Assembly: GCF_026625645.1 (NCBI RefSeq)
Contig: NZ_CP113056.1
Location: forward strand, 4,501,001 to 4,565,000
Length of the DNA: 64,000 nt
Reading direction: 5' to 3'
Source of the DNA: Ancylobacter sp. SL191
GTDB taxonomy: Bacteria; Pseudomonadota; Alphaproteobacteria; Rhizobiales; Xanthobacteraceae
How positions within the stretch are numbered: the first letter of the stretch is position 1; each line of letters opens with the position of its first letter. The notes beneath the pieces were generated by a model. That model searched no databases. It was not told the DNA's origin and was given only the letters and a program-made list of their open reading frames with translations. A program made the position numbers and the translations under genes. Shown one piece after another: positions 40,203-49,067 of this stretch.

Positions 40203-41150
40203 TCAATAAACGCTGATCGGGAACCAGCGCAGATAGAGGTCGGTATAGACCCCCTGCTCCCACAGCCGGGCCAGCGCGTAGTTGAGCGACTGGCGCAACG
40301 CCTCGTTGCCGGGCTTCACCGCAATGCCCATGCCCTCGCCGAAATACAGGCTCTCGGTGAAGGGCCCGCCGACAAAGGCGCAGCAATTGGCGGAGGAGGT
40401 GCCGTTGAGCCACAGCGCGAGCTGCACGCCGTCGCCAAACAACAGGTCCACCTCGCCCTTCTGCAGCGCCTCGCGCGCCGCCTCGGGGGTGGGGAAGCCG
40501 CGCACTGCGGCTTCCGCGAAGAAATCGTGCAGATAGGCCTCATGCGCCGTGCCGGCGACCACCGCCACCTTGCGGCTCGCCACCGCGTCCGGCGACACGT
40601 CGCTCACGCCGTCGGCGCGCCGCGCCACGAAGCGGGCGGGCGAGCGGAAATAGCGGTCGCTGAAGTCGAGCACCTCGCGCGTCGCCGGCGTCACCGCGAT
40701 GCCGGCGATGGCGGCGTCGGCCTTGCCCTCCGCGAGCGCCGGCACGAGCTGGTCGAAGGCCGTCACCTCCAGCGTGCAGGTGATGGCAAGCTCGGTGCAG
40801 ATGGCGCGGGCGATGTCGACATTGAAGCCGGCCGGCCGGCCATTCTCGTCGCGGAAGCTGAAGGGCGGGAAATCATCGGTGGTGGCGAAGCGAATCTGCA
40901 TCGGCAGGCGCGTCACGTCCGGCCGCTCGGGACGCCGGTTCGGATCCCAGAAGCCGGGCACCGCCACCGACGGCAAAGTAACCGACGGCGAGGCAACCGA
41001 GCGCGCGGCGGAGGGCGCCGGGCTCTGGGCATGCGCCGTCGCCAGTGCCATAATACCGGATACCAGCACCATCGCAGCCTGCTGCGCGAGCCGACGCCGT
41101 GCCGTTCGAGCGTTCAATCTGGCCTCGTCCTTGCCTTGCCACGCCACCAC
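40203..41150 (-). CDS. Periplasmic amino-acid-type solute-binding protein
   Basis: A 315-residue family 3 binding protein. A signal peptide (MVLVSGIMALATAHAQ, about residues 27-42) is followed by a Ser/Pro-rich spacer. The binding domain has IRFATTDDFPPFSFRDENGR, GFNVDIARAICTEL, YFRSPARFVARR and the final LYLRWFPISVY. No permease or ATPase gene is adjacent, so it may be an orphan or work with a distant transporter. The start is GTG at 41150; an internal ATG before the signal core is also possible. Confidence 0.8.
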   Translation of the reverse strand: MVAWQGKDEARLNARTARRRLAQQAAMVLVSGIMALATAHAQSPAPSAARSVASPSVTLPSVAVPGFWDPNRRPERPDVTRLPMQIRFATTDDFPPFSFRDENGRPAGFNVDIARAICTELAITCTLEVTAFDQLVPALAEGKADAAIAGIAVTPATREVLDFSDRYFRSPARFVARRADGVSDVSPDAVASRKVAVVAGTAHEAYLHDFFAEAAVRGFPTPEAAREALQKGEVDLLFGDGVQLALWLNGTSSANCCAFVGGPFTESLYFGEGMGIAVKPGNEALRQSLNYALARLWEQGVYTDLYLRWFPISVY

Positions 41151-41213
41151 GCGCCGCTTGTATCGCGGCGCGGCGGCTTAGGCGAGTGCCCTCCAGCCCG
41201 CACGGGATTCGAA

Positions 41214-43142
41214 ATGCGTCCGCAGATGGGAATGCGCGTTCCCGGCGACGATCTCGCCGCGTCGCTGCCGGTCGAGCTGGCGGGCCTTGCCGGGACGGTG
41301 GAGCCGGGCGATCTCGCCTATGCCCAGCGCCGGGCCCGCCTCATCGGCGTCGGCGCCGACGAGGTGCTGATCGCGGCCGGCGTCGTCACGCCCGATCGCG
41401 CCGCGCAAGCCGCCGCCCGCCGCCTCGGCATCGCCTTCACCCGGATCGATGGCGCCGAGGCGCCCGTTCCCTCGCGTCCCTCCGCTGCCGATCTGGTCGC
41501 GCTGCTGCGCACCGGAATTCTCCGCGCAGCGCCGGGGCGGCTGGTGCTGGCGGCCCGTGGCGACAGCCTGCGCCAGCTCGCCGCGCGCCTTGCCGCCCGG
41601 CCGGCGCTGCGCGAGGGGATCGCCCTGACCACGCCCGAACGCCTCGCCGCCCATGTGCGCCGCCGCCATGGCCCGACGCTGGCGCGGCAGGCCGCCTATG
41701 GGCTGATCGAGCGCAGCCCGCGGCTCAGTGCCGGCACGCTTGGGCCCTCCCGCCTCATCTTCGCCGTCGCCGCGCTCATCCTCGCGCTGGTGCCGCTGCT
41801 GCTGCACAGCGCGCCGGCGCCGCTCGCCATCGCCCTTGCGTTCGGCATCGGGTCGTTGCTGCTTGGCTGGAACTGCCTGCGCCTCGCCGCTGTCGTCAGC
41901 CCGCCCGCGCCGCCGGATCCGCCCTGGCGCGCCGACCGCTCCCTGCCGCGCTACACCCTCATCATCCCGCTCTACCGCGAGGCGCGGGTGGTGGCGCAAC
42001 TGGTCGAGGCGCTGCTGGCGATCGACTACCCGCGCGAGAAACTGCAGGTGCTTCTGGTGGTGGAGGCGGACGATGGCGAGACCACGCGCGCCCTCGCCGG
42101 CCAGCATCTGCCGGCGCATCTGGAAATCATCACGGCGCCCGGCATCGGCCCGCGCACCAAGCCCAAGGCGCTCAACGCCGCGCTGCCCTTCGCCAGCGGC
42201 ACGGTGATCGGCGTCTATGACGCGGAGGACCAGCCCGACCCGCTGCAACTGCGCCGGGTCTGCACGCGCTTCTTTCTGGCGCCCGATGAACGGCTCGGCT
42301 GCGTGCAGGCGCAGCTCGCCATCGACAATCTCGACGATGGGTGGATCACCCGGCAATTCGCCGCCGAATATGCCGGCCATTTCGACGTGCTGCTGCCCAT
42401 GCTGGGGGCGAGCCGCATTCCCTTCCCGCTCGGCGGCACCTCGAACCATTTCCGCCGCGAGGCGCTGGAGGCGGTGGGCGCCTGGGATCCGCACAATGTC
42501 ACCGAGGATGCCGATCTCGGCCTGCGCCTCGCCCGGTTGGGCTGGCGCACCGAGGTCACGGCCTCGACCACGGACGAGGAGGCCCCCCGCCGCTTCAAAG
42601 CCTGGCTGCGCCAGCGCACCCGCTGGTACAAGGGCTGGATGCAGACGCTGCTGGTGCATGGGCGCCAGCCGCAGGCCCTGCTGCGCGAGGCGGGCTGCGT
42701 CGCCACCATCGCCTTCCTGTTCCTCATGGCCGGCGGCGTGGGGGCGGCGCTGGTTCACCCCTTCTTCCTCATCGCCCTGCTGCGCGACATCACCCTCGCC
42801 CATGTGCGGGCGGGCTCACCCACACTGGCGGTGATCAGCGGGCTGGGCAGCCTCGTGCTGGTCATCGGCTATGCCAGCGCGCTGCTGTGCACCGGGCTCG
42901 GCATGCGCCGGCGCGGCATGGGGCGCATCGCCGGCACGCTGGCGCTGATGCCGCTCTACTGGCTGATGATGTCGCTGGCGGCGTGGCGGGCGGTGGGCCA
43001 GCTCGTCATCGCCCCCGAGCACTGGGAGAAGACCGACCACGGCCTCGCCCGCACCTCGCGCCGCCGGCCGCGCCGCCGGCGCCTCGGCCGGGTCACAAAT
43101 AGCGGCGCAGATCGGCCGCGGCTTCAGCCGGCGGACGCTTGA
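41214..43142 (+). CDS. Membrane glycosyltransferase family 2 with N-terminal GspE_N-like domain
   Basis: A 642-residue protein. Residues 1-150 resemble the N-terminal regulatory domain of GspE/MshE ATPases (ARLIGVGADEVLIAAGVVTPD; AARRLGIAFTRI). Two membrane helices follow (about 180-230). The GT2 domain has the processive-synthase residues YDAEDQPD, VTEDADLGLRL and QRTRWYKGW, and at least three C-terminal helices. GspE_N is known to bind cyclic di-GMP in other proteins, so nucleotide control of polysaccharide synthesis is possible; that is inference. The last 50 bases overlap the end of the convergent SCO gene. The start ATG at 41214 has only a weak ribosome site. Confidence 0.8.
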   Translation: MRPQMGMRVPGDDLAASLPVELAGLAGTVEPGDLAYAQRRARLIGVGADEVLIAAGVVTPDRAAQAAARRLGIAFTRIDGAEAPVPSRPSAADLVALLRTGILRAAPGRLVLAARGDSLRQLAARLAARPALREGIALTTPERLAAHVRRRHGPTLARQAAYGLIERSPRLSAGTLGPSRLIFAVAALILALVPLLLHSAPAPLAIALAFGIGSLLLGWNCLRLAAVVSPPAPPDPPWRADRSLPRYTLIIPLYREARVVAQLVEALLAIDYPREKLQVLLVVEADDGETTRALAGQHLPAHLEIITAPGIGPRTKPKALNAALPFASGTVIGVYDAEDQPDPLQLRRVCTRFFLAPDERLGCVQAQLAIDNLDDGWITRQFAAEYAGHFDVLLPMLGASRIPFPLGGTSNHFRREALEAVGAWDPHNVTEDADLGLRLARLGWRTEVTASTTDEEAPRRFKAWLRQRTRWYKGWMQTLLVHGRQPQALLREAGCVATIAFLFLMAGGVGAALVHPFFLIALLRDITLAHVRAGSPTLAVISGLGSLVLVIGYASALLCTGLGMRRRGMGRIAGTLALMPLYWLMMSLAAWRAVGQLVIAPEHWEKTDHGLARTSRRRPRRRRLGRVTNSGADRPRLQPADA

Positions 43143-43680
43143 GGTTGAAGGGCGCGATGAACTGGCCGTCCTTGCCCATGAGATAGACGATGGCGGTGTG
43201 GTCCATCGTGTAGTCGCCGCCCTGTGTCGGCACCTTCTTGGCATAAGCGCGGTAGGCCTTGATCGCCGCCGCGACCTGCTCGGGCGTGCCGGTCAGGCCC
43301 TGAATGCTCGGGTGGAAGCTGCCGAGATAGGCCTTCATGCTCTCCGGATTGTCGCGCTCCGGATCGACGGTGATGAACAGGCCGGCCACCTTGCGCGCGT
43401 CCGGGCCCAGCTCCTCGAACAGCTGCGACATCTCGAACAGCGTGGTCGGGCAGATGTCCGGGCAATGGGTGAAGCCGAAGAACACCAGCGTCGTCTCGCC
43501 GTTGAAGGTCTCCTGCGTCACCGTCTGCCCGTCCTGATCGACAAGCTGGAACGCGCCGCCGATGGCGACCGGGGTGGCGGGGGCCGGTCCGCGCGGCAGC
43601 AGCGCCAGGGCGCCGGCGACGATGATGACGGCACCCACGACGAAGGCCGAGAGAAGCAGGAGAACGCGGCGACTGGCCAT
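43093..43680 (-). CDS. SCO1/SenC-family copper chaperone
   Basis: A 195-residue membrane-anchored thioredoxin-like protein. One N-terminal helix (VLLLLSAFVVGAVIIVAGALAL) is followed by the copper site FGFTHCPDICPTT, with the CxxxC pair, and the third ligand histidine in TMDHTAIVYL. SCO proteins metallate the CuA site of cytochrome oxidase; ctaC is at the start of the window. Start MASRRV at 43680; MRGPSA six codons earlier is possible. It overlaps the convergent glycosyltransferase gene by 50 bp. Confidence 0.92.
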   Translation of the reverse strand: MASRRVLLLLSAFVVGAVIIVAGALALLPRGPAPATPVAIGGAFQLVDQDGQTVTQETFNGETTLVFFGFTHCPDICPTTLFEMSQLFEELGPDARKVAGLFITVDPERDNPESMKAYLGSFHPSIQGLTGTPEQVAAAIKAYRAYAKKVPTQGGDYTMDHTAIVYLMGKDGQFIAPFNLKRPPAEAAADLRRYL

Positions 43681-43734
43681 GGCGGATGGGCCCCTCATCT
43701 TGATGCCTCGCCTGGCGCCGCGGAAGGCTGGCGC

Positions 43735-43857
43735 TCAGAAGCAGTAGGCTATACCGGCCGCCACGATGTCGAAGAAAACGGCGGCACCGTGGCGCGCCCA
43801 TAGGCCGATCGCCGCAGCCAGCAGCAGGATGATGGTGGCTCCAAGGATCCAGCGCAT
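43735..43857 (-). CDS. 40-residue single-helix membrane protein upstream of the SCO gene
   Basis: A short reading frame that begins MRWILGATIILLLAAAIGLW and continues RHGAAVFFDIVAAGIAYCF to a TGA at 43735. Residues 4-19 form a perfect membrane helix and a second hydrophobic stretch ends the chain. GGGA lies upstream, preceded by an AT-rich CATTATAC promoter-like element. It is 54 bp before the SCO gene on the same strand, so the pair is probably one operon. Single-helix proteins in such positions can be oxidase assembly partners, but no function is known to me. Confidence 0.65.
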   Translation of the reverse strand: MRWILGATIILLLAAAIGLWARHGAAVFFDIVAAGIAYCF

Positions 43858-44106
43858 GCGTATTCCCGCGTGCCGTATAATGTCATGGGGCACGCCGTGG
43901 GGTTACCCATGCCCAGGAAATGTGTAAACCTTGATGCCCTTAAATTCAAAACAATCCATCGTGGTTGGCTTGCTCCGCGTAACGATTAGTAATCAAATGC
44001 CTGCGCGGGTGGTTGTAGAGGCAACCGCCCCCTCAACGAGGATGCGCGATCGAAGGTCTTAACCACGGCCCATGAAGCGCGAGATGAGCAGGCGGTCCAA
44101 TTGGTT

Positions 44107-46236
44107 ATGGTCAAATCCGGGCAGACCAACAAGCCGGATCCGCAGCTGATGCGTGAAGGGCAGCCCGTCGATTCCCGCTTCACCATGCTGGTTGCCGCGC
44201 TGGACTCCCTGGCGGATGGCTTCGCGCTGTTCGACGCGCAGGACCGGCTGCTGATCCACAACCGCCGGTTCATCGAGCAGTTTCCCTTTCTCGACCAGCT
44301 CGGCGATCTGCACGGCTTCACCTTCTACGCGCTCGCCTCGGTGCCGAGCGGCGAGTGGGCGCGGGTGGAGCAGCCGGAGGCTTACATCGCCGAGCGCATG
44401 CGGCGCCACGCAGAGGCCGACGGCACGCCCTTCGAGATCGATCTGGAAAATGGCGGTGTCGTCCAGGTCCGCGAATGCCGCACGCCCGACGGCGGCATCA
44501 TCTCGCTGTGGAGCGACGTCACCCAGATAAAGCAGGCCGAGGCCAAGCTGCTGGAAGCCATTGACGGCATCCATGAAGGCTTCCTCCTGCTCGACCCGGA
44601 CGAGCGGATCGTGCTCTCCAACACCTGCCTGCGGTTGATCTTCGGCGCGGTGGGCCTCGAGCTCACCACCGGAGCCTCCCTCGCCGACCTGCTGCGGGAA
44701 GCGCAGCGTCGCGGCCTGTTCGCCGAGGGCACAAGCCCGGTCGACGACGTGCTGGAGCGCGCCCGGCGCTCGCCGGAGCTGCGCGCGGAAATCCCGCTGC
44801 GCGACGGCAACTGGATGCTCGCCAGCCACCGGCGCATCGCCAATGGCTGCACCGTCGGCGTCTGGACCGACGTGACGTCGCAGAAGCGCCGCGAGAGCGA
44901 ACTCATCAATGTGCGCGAACAGCTGCGCCAGCAGACCGAGGCGCTGGCCGATTTCGCCCGCCTCGTCGCCCTGCAGGCGCGCAGCGACATGCTCACCGGC
45001 CTGCCGAACCGCTTCGCGCTGGAGGAGCGGCTCGACCAGCTTCTGCGCGACCGCGACCCGCGCAACATCTGGGTCGGCATCATCGACATCGACCATTTCA
45101 AGGGCGTGAACGACGCGGTCGGCCATGCGGCGGCGGATGAATTGCTGCGCGAGGTCGCCCAGTTCCTGCGCGGCCAGCTGCGCGGCGACGACCTGCTGGT
45201 GCGCGTCGGCGGCGACGAGTTCGCGATGATGCTGACCGACATCGACGAGCGCGACGCGCTGCGCATCGCCCGCCGTATCAACGCCGCCGTCCACAACAAC
45301 CCGTTCCAGATCGGCGCGCGGTCCTTCACCCTCGGCCTCAGCATCGGCCTGGTGCGGGCGAACGGCACGCCCGGCTCGGTCTCCAGCCTGCTCGCCGCCG
45401 CCGACACGGCCTGCTACGTCGCCAAGGAATCCGGCCGCGACCGGGTGCAGCTCTACGATCTCGGCGACCCGAAGGTGAACAGCACGCGCCAGCGCATGAG
45501 CTGGGCCGAGCGCATCCAGCTCGGGCTGGAGCTCGACCGCTTCCACATGCACCTTCAGGCGATCGTCGATCATAACCACACGGTGCTCGGCTATGAGGCG
45601 CTGATCCGGCTGGTCGACGAGACCGGGAGCTGGTGCCAGCCGGCGCAGTTCCTGCCCGCCGCCCAGCGGCTCGGCCTGATGGGGCGGATCGACGCCTGGG
45701 TATGCCGCCACGCCATCGATTACGCCATGCGGCTGATCCAGCGCGGCGCCCATCAATATGTGTCGATGAACATCGGCGCGCATTCGCTGGCCGACGTCGC
45801 CTTCCAGCGCAACTTCATGGACATGCTGGACCTGCATCCCGGCGTCGAGGCGGCGCTGCGCATCGAGGTGACGGAGACCGAGGGCGTGGAAGATCTCGGC
45901 GAGATCGCCACCTTCCTCACCGAGCTGCGGGCGCGCGGCGTTCACGTCTATCTCGACGATTTCGGCAATGGCTACAACTCGTTCGAGTCGCTCAAGCGCC
46001 TGCCGGTGGACGGCATCAAGATCGACTGGACGGTGACGCGCGACCTGCTGCGCGACCCGATCGACAAGGCGCTGATGAAGGCCGCCATCTCCATCGCCAA
46101 TTCGCTCGGCCTCGAACTGGTGGCCGAGGGCGTGGAGGACGAGGTGCAGCTCGCCAAGCTGCGCGAGCTTGGCGCCACCATGTATCAGGGCTTCCTGTTC
46201 CACCGCCCGGCCGACGCCGAGACGGTGCTGGCCTGA
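44107..46236 (+). CDS. PAS-GGDEF-EAL signalling protein (cyclic di-GMP turnover)
   Basis: A 709-residue cytoplasmic protein with two PAS-like sensor domains (about 20-150 and 155-270). A GGDEF domain carries an intact GGDEF at 368-372. The EAL domain is at about 460-700. It has YEALIRL (E497), MNIGAHSL, IEVTETEG, YLDDFGNGYNSF, IKIDW, VAEGVED and YQGFLFHRP, so all metal and substrate positions look kept. Both synthesis and hydrolysis of cyclic di-GMP are possible. The 249-bp gap upstream is AT-rich and holds the hairpin GGTTG-TAGAGG-CAACC. TTG at 44101 is an alternative start. Confidence 0.9.
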   Translation: MVKSGQTNKPDPQLMREGQPVDSRFTMLVAALDSLADGFALFDAQDRLLIHNRRFIEQFPFLDQLGDLHGFTFYALASVPSGEWARVEQPEAYIAERMRRHAEADGTPFEIDLENGGVVQVRECRTPDGGIISLWSDVTQIKQAEAKLLEAIDGIHEGFLLLDPDERIVLSNTCLRLIFGAVGLELTTGASLADLLREAQRRGLFAEGTSPVDDVLERARRSPELRAEIPLRDGNWMLASHRRIANGCTVGVWTDVTSQKRRESELINVREQLRQQTEALADFARLVALQARSDMLTGLPNRFALEERLDQLLRDRDPRNIWVGIIDIDHFKGVNDAVGHAAADELLREVAQFLRGQLRGDDLLVRVGGDEFAMMLTDIDERDALRIARRINAAVHNNPFQIGARSFTLGLSIGLVRANGTPGSVSSLLAAADTACYVAKESGRDRVQLYDLGDPKVNSTRQRMSWAERIQLGLELDRFHMHLQAIVDHNHTVLGYEALIRLVDETGSWCQPAQFLPAAQRLGLMGRIDAWVCRHAIDYAMRLIQRGAHQYVSMNIGAHSLADVAFQRNFMDMLDLHPGVEAALRIEVTETEGVEDLGEIATFLTELRARGVHVYLDDFGNGYNSFESLKRLPVDGIKIDWTVTRDLLRDPIDKALMKAAISIANSLGLELVAEGVEDEVQLAKLRELGATMYQGFLFHRPADAETVLA

Positions 46237-46251
46237 CGTTTCGGCGGCGGC

Positions 46252-47187
46252 TCAGTAGCCGCGCGCCGGGTCCACCTCGTGCAGCGGCGGCAGGCCCTGG
46301 CGCACGCGGCGGATGCTCTCGGCGACATCGCGCGCGGCGAGCTTGGGCACGGTGATGCTCGCCATGTGCGGGGTGATCATCACATTCTCGAACGCCCAGA
46401 GCGGGTGGCCGGCCGGCAGCGGCTCGGTCTCGAACACGTCGAGCGTCGCCTCGCCAATATGGCCGGAGGCGAGCGCCTCGATCAGCGCCGCCTCGTCCAC
46501 CACCGCCCCGCGCGAGGCGTTGACGAATTTCACGCCCTTGCGCATCAGCCCGAATTCGCCCGCGCCGAGGAGACGCTGCGTCTCCAGCGTCAGCGGCACG
46601 AGGCTGACGATGATCTCGTTCGTCGCCAGCACGTGCTCAAGCCCCTCCCGCCCGGTGTGGGAGGTAACGCCCGGAATGTCCTTGGGCGTGCGCGACCAGC
46701 CGCTCACCGTGAAGCCCATCTGCGCCAGCGTGCGCGCCGCCGGCCCGCCCAGTTCGCCAAGGCCGAGCACCGCCACCGTGATGTCGGACAAAGCGCGCGG
46801 ATGGACATATTCCCACTCCCCCCGGCGCTTGGCGCGCTCATAGACCGGGATGTCGCGGGCATAGCGGGTGACCGCGAAGACGATGTAGCTCGTCATCATC
46901 TGCACCATGCCGGGATCGGACAGGCGCGAGAACTTCACCGGGGCGAGGTCGTCGCGGCGCACCAGCGCATCGACGCCGGCGCCGAGATTGGTCACGAGCT
47001 GGAGATTGGGAAAGCGCGCGAAAAAGCCCTTCGGCGGCGTCCAGCACAGCGCGTAGCGGATATCCGCCGGGTCGCCCAGATCCGGCTCGACGCGGAAATC
47101 GAGGTCCGGCAGCTCCGCCGCCAGCGCCTCGCGCCAGGCCACGGAATCATCGACCGCGCTGTAGAAGACGAGGGCGTCACGGCTCAT
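46252..47187 (-). CDS. ghrA: D-2-hydroxyacid dehydrogenase, GhrA type (glyoxylate/hydroxypyruvate reductase)
   Basis: A 311-residue NAD(P)-dependent reductase. The Rossmann motif is VAVLGLGELGGPAARTL. The catalytic triad is near R/E/H: NASRGAVVDEAAL, DVFETEPLPAGHPLW and ITPHMASIT. The N-terminal LVTNLGAGVDAL block is typical of GhrA, which reduces glyoxylate and hydroxypyruvate. The exact substrate is not proven. Confidence 0.82.
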   Translation of the reverse strand: MSRDALVFYSAVDDSVAWREALAAELPDLDFRVEPDLGDPADIRYALCWTPPKGFFARFPNLQLVTNLGAGVDALVRRDDLAPVKFSRLSDPGMVQMMTSYIVFAVTRYARDIPVYERAKRRGEWEYVHPRALSDITVAVLGLGELGGPAARTLAQMGFTVSGWSRTPKDIPGVTSHTGREGLEHVLATNEIIVSLVPLTLETQRLLGAGEFGLMRKGVKFVNASRGAVVDEAALIEALASGHIGEATLDVFETEPLPAGHPLWAFENVMITPHMASITVPKLAARDVAESIRRVRQGLPPLHEVDPARGY

Positions 47188-47293
47188 GTCGGGCCTCAGG
47201 CTGTGGGGGGACGGGAGAAACGGGCGGGAGTGCGATCCTGTCGCCCCGCGCGGGCGGCGGCAAGGGAGATGTCAGTTGCGCAGACGTCACCGG

Positions 47294-47884
47294 TCAACGG
47301 GCGCCCGCGGGGGAGAGAAAGGCGATGATCGCCTCGCCCGAGGGGTCGCAGCTCGCGCGCAGCGTCGCGTCATCGCGCCCGACCAGTGTTTCTCCGGGGT
47401 GAACAAGCGCCGCGCCGAGCCGGTCGCCGACCTGCCAAATGCCGCTCACCGCGTGCAGCACGACCAGCCCGCCTTCGGGCGCGGCGAGCAGGGGCGCGTT
47501 GTCGCCCGTGGCGGGCATGACCTGCGCGTTCCAGCGCCCGCGCCGCGTCATGACATTGAGCACGCGCACCGCCCCGTCCGGCAGGCGCGAGACCGGCTGC
47601 TGCACGCTGTCGAAATGCAGCGGCTGCAGGCGCGCAAGGCTGCGGGTCTGCGCGGGAAACACCAGCTCCAGCCGCTCGGTCGTGAGCAGGGTGATGTGGC
47701 GGTCAATGCCGGGGAAGGAGGAGAACGGGCCTTCAGTGACGATGGGCGCGAGGCTCACGCGGATGTCGAAATCATCCTGGCTCGCGCCTTCCGGCAGCAG
47801 CAGCACGTCCTGGGTGATCCCGCCGCCATTCTTCCAGGGTGTCACCGTGTAGTCGGACACCGTGAGAACTCTCAATGCACTCAT
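47294..47884 (-). CDS. HutD/Ves-family cupin protein
   Basis: A 196-residue double-cupin-like protein with the family opening LTVSDYTVTPWKNGGGITQDV and later FSSFPGIDRHITLL and VLNVMTRRG. HutD proteins are linked to histidine utilisation, but no hut genes are seen here, so the role is open. AAAGG lies upstream of the ATG. Confidence 0.82.
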   Translation of the reverse strand: MSALRVLTVSDYTVTPWKNGGGITQDVLLLPEGASQDDFDIRVSLAPIVTEGPFSSFPGIDRHITLLTTERLELVFPAQTRSLARLQPLHFDSVQQPVSRLPDGAVRVLNVMTRRGRWNAQVMPATGDNAPLLAAPEGGLVVLHAVSGIWQVGDRLGAALVHPGETLVGRDDATLRASCDPSGEAIIAFLSPAGAR

Positions 47885-48041
47885 CGCCTGCCTTTGCCGG
47901 CCGCCCCTCATGTCCGGGAATCGAGGACGGCGGAGACTAGCGAGGCAACGGCGCGACCGGCAACGGCCCGGAGCCGGCAAAGTGCATAGGCGGCAGACAG
48001 ATTGCCGATGATCTGCATCGGCACTGCCTATCAAGAACCCC

Positions 48042-48986
48042 TCAGCGCACCGTGCTGCGCGGGGTGAGCGTGCCCGGCTCGAACATGCCACCGGCCGAGA
48101 AGCTGGCCTTGAGGTGGCGGGCGAACACTTCCACCGCCGGGCGCGGCGCCTGCCGGCGCAGCTTCAGCGCGACGAGGCGCACCGGCTCCAGCGCATCGGT
48201 CAGCGGCACCGCGACGACGCGCCCGCCATCATGGGTCACCTGCGTGCGCGGCAGCACGTTCTGGATCGTATAGCCGCGCCCATGCCCGACGAGACCACGG
48301 GTCAGGTCATAGGCCCGCGAGCGGAAGGCGATCTTGGGGTCGATACCGAGCGTGTTGAACAGGCTCATGAAGTAGTCGCGCGAATGCGGCAGGTCGAGCA
48401 GGATGAACGGGTCGTCCCGCAGCTCCAGCAGGCTGATGCGCTCGCGCGCAGCCAGCGGGTGGTCGGGGTGCAGCACCGCATAGGGCGGCAGTTCGGTGAG
48501 CGGCTCGGCCATCACCTCGTCGGGCCGGGCGAATTCATAGGAGATCGCCAGCTCGGTCCGCCCCGAGATGATCGCGTCGAGAATCTGCTGCTGGTCGCCC
48601 TCGTCGAGGCTGATGCTGATACCCGGATGGGTCTCGGCGAAGCGCGAGAGCAGGCTCGGCATGAAATGGGTGGCGATGGTCCAGAAGCAGCCCACCGTGA
48701 TCTCGCCGCGCACCTCGTCCGCCATGGCGCGGGCGTTATGGCCGAAGTCACGGGCATGGTTCAGCAGCAGCCGCGCCTCGTTGATGATGCGTGTGCCGGC
48801 GATGGTGGTCGTCACGCCTTTTGCATGGTGCCGGACGAAGAGCTGAACGCCGCAATCGGCCTCGAACTGGGCGATAGCCGCCGAGATGGAGGGCTGGGAG
48901 ACGTTCAGATGCTTCGCGGCCTCGGTGAGGTTACCGAAGTCGGCGGTGGTCACGACGTAGCGCAGCGCGCGCAGCGAGACATTCAT
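48042..48986 (-). CDS. LysR-family transcriptional regulator
   Basis: A 314-residue regulator with an N-terminal helix-turn-helix (FGNLTEAAKHLNVSQPSISAA) and a periplasmic-binding-like effector domain (ITVGCFWTIATHFMPSLLSRF; HPGISISLDEGDQQQIL; LDLPHSRDYFMSLF). It is divergent from the second HpaB-type operon with an 81-bp gap, the classic arrangement for a LysR activator of that operon. Confidence 0.92.
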   Translation of the reverse strand: MNVSLRALRYVVTTADFGNLTEAAKHLNVSQPSISAAIAQFEADCGVQLFVRHHAKGVTTTIAGTRIINEARLLLNHARDFGHNARAMADEVRGEITVGCFWTIATHFMPSLLSRFAETHPGISISLDEGDQQQILDAIISGRTELAISYEFARPDEVMAEPLTELPPYAVLHPDHPLAARERISLLELRDDPFILLDLPHSRDYFMSLFNTLGIDPKIAFRSRAYDLTRGLVGHGRGYTIQNVLPRTQVTHDGGRVVAVPLTDALEPVRLVALKLRRQAPRPAVEVFARHLKASFSAGGMFEPGTLTPRSTVR

Positions 48987-49067
48987 CGGTTTTTTCTATG
49001 CCAAACAACGGTTGAAAATATTTTACTGATCCATCCATGTCGCACAATATTTCCTCACAGGAAAAGG
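48987..49067. promoter_or_regulatory. Divergent LysR/HpaB promoter region
   Basis: This AT-rich 81-bp gap must contain the promoters of the LysR gene and the oxygenase operon. AAATATTTTACTG and, about 30 bases on, CACAATATTT give a loosely symmetric pair of AT half-sites compatible with a LysR T-N11-A site. No single box is certain. Confidence 0.4.

Noticed and set aside
43749..43949. A 66-codon minus-strand frame upstream of the SCO gene
   Set aside because: It overlaps the more convincing 40-residue membrane protein in another frame, and its composition (Cys, Ser, Arg) is unlike a real protein.
47294..47884. Placing the HutD-family gene in a histidine-utilisation operon
   Set aside because: No hutH, hutU, hutI or hutF is nearby.
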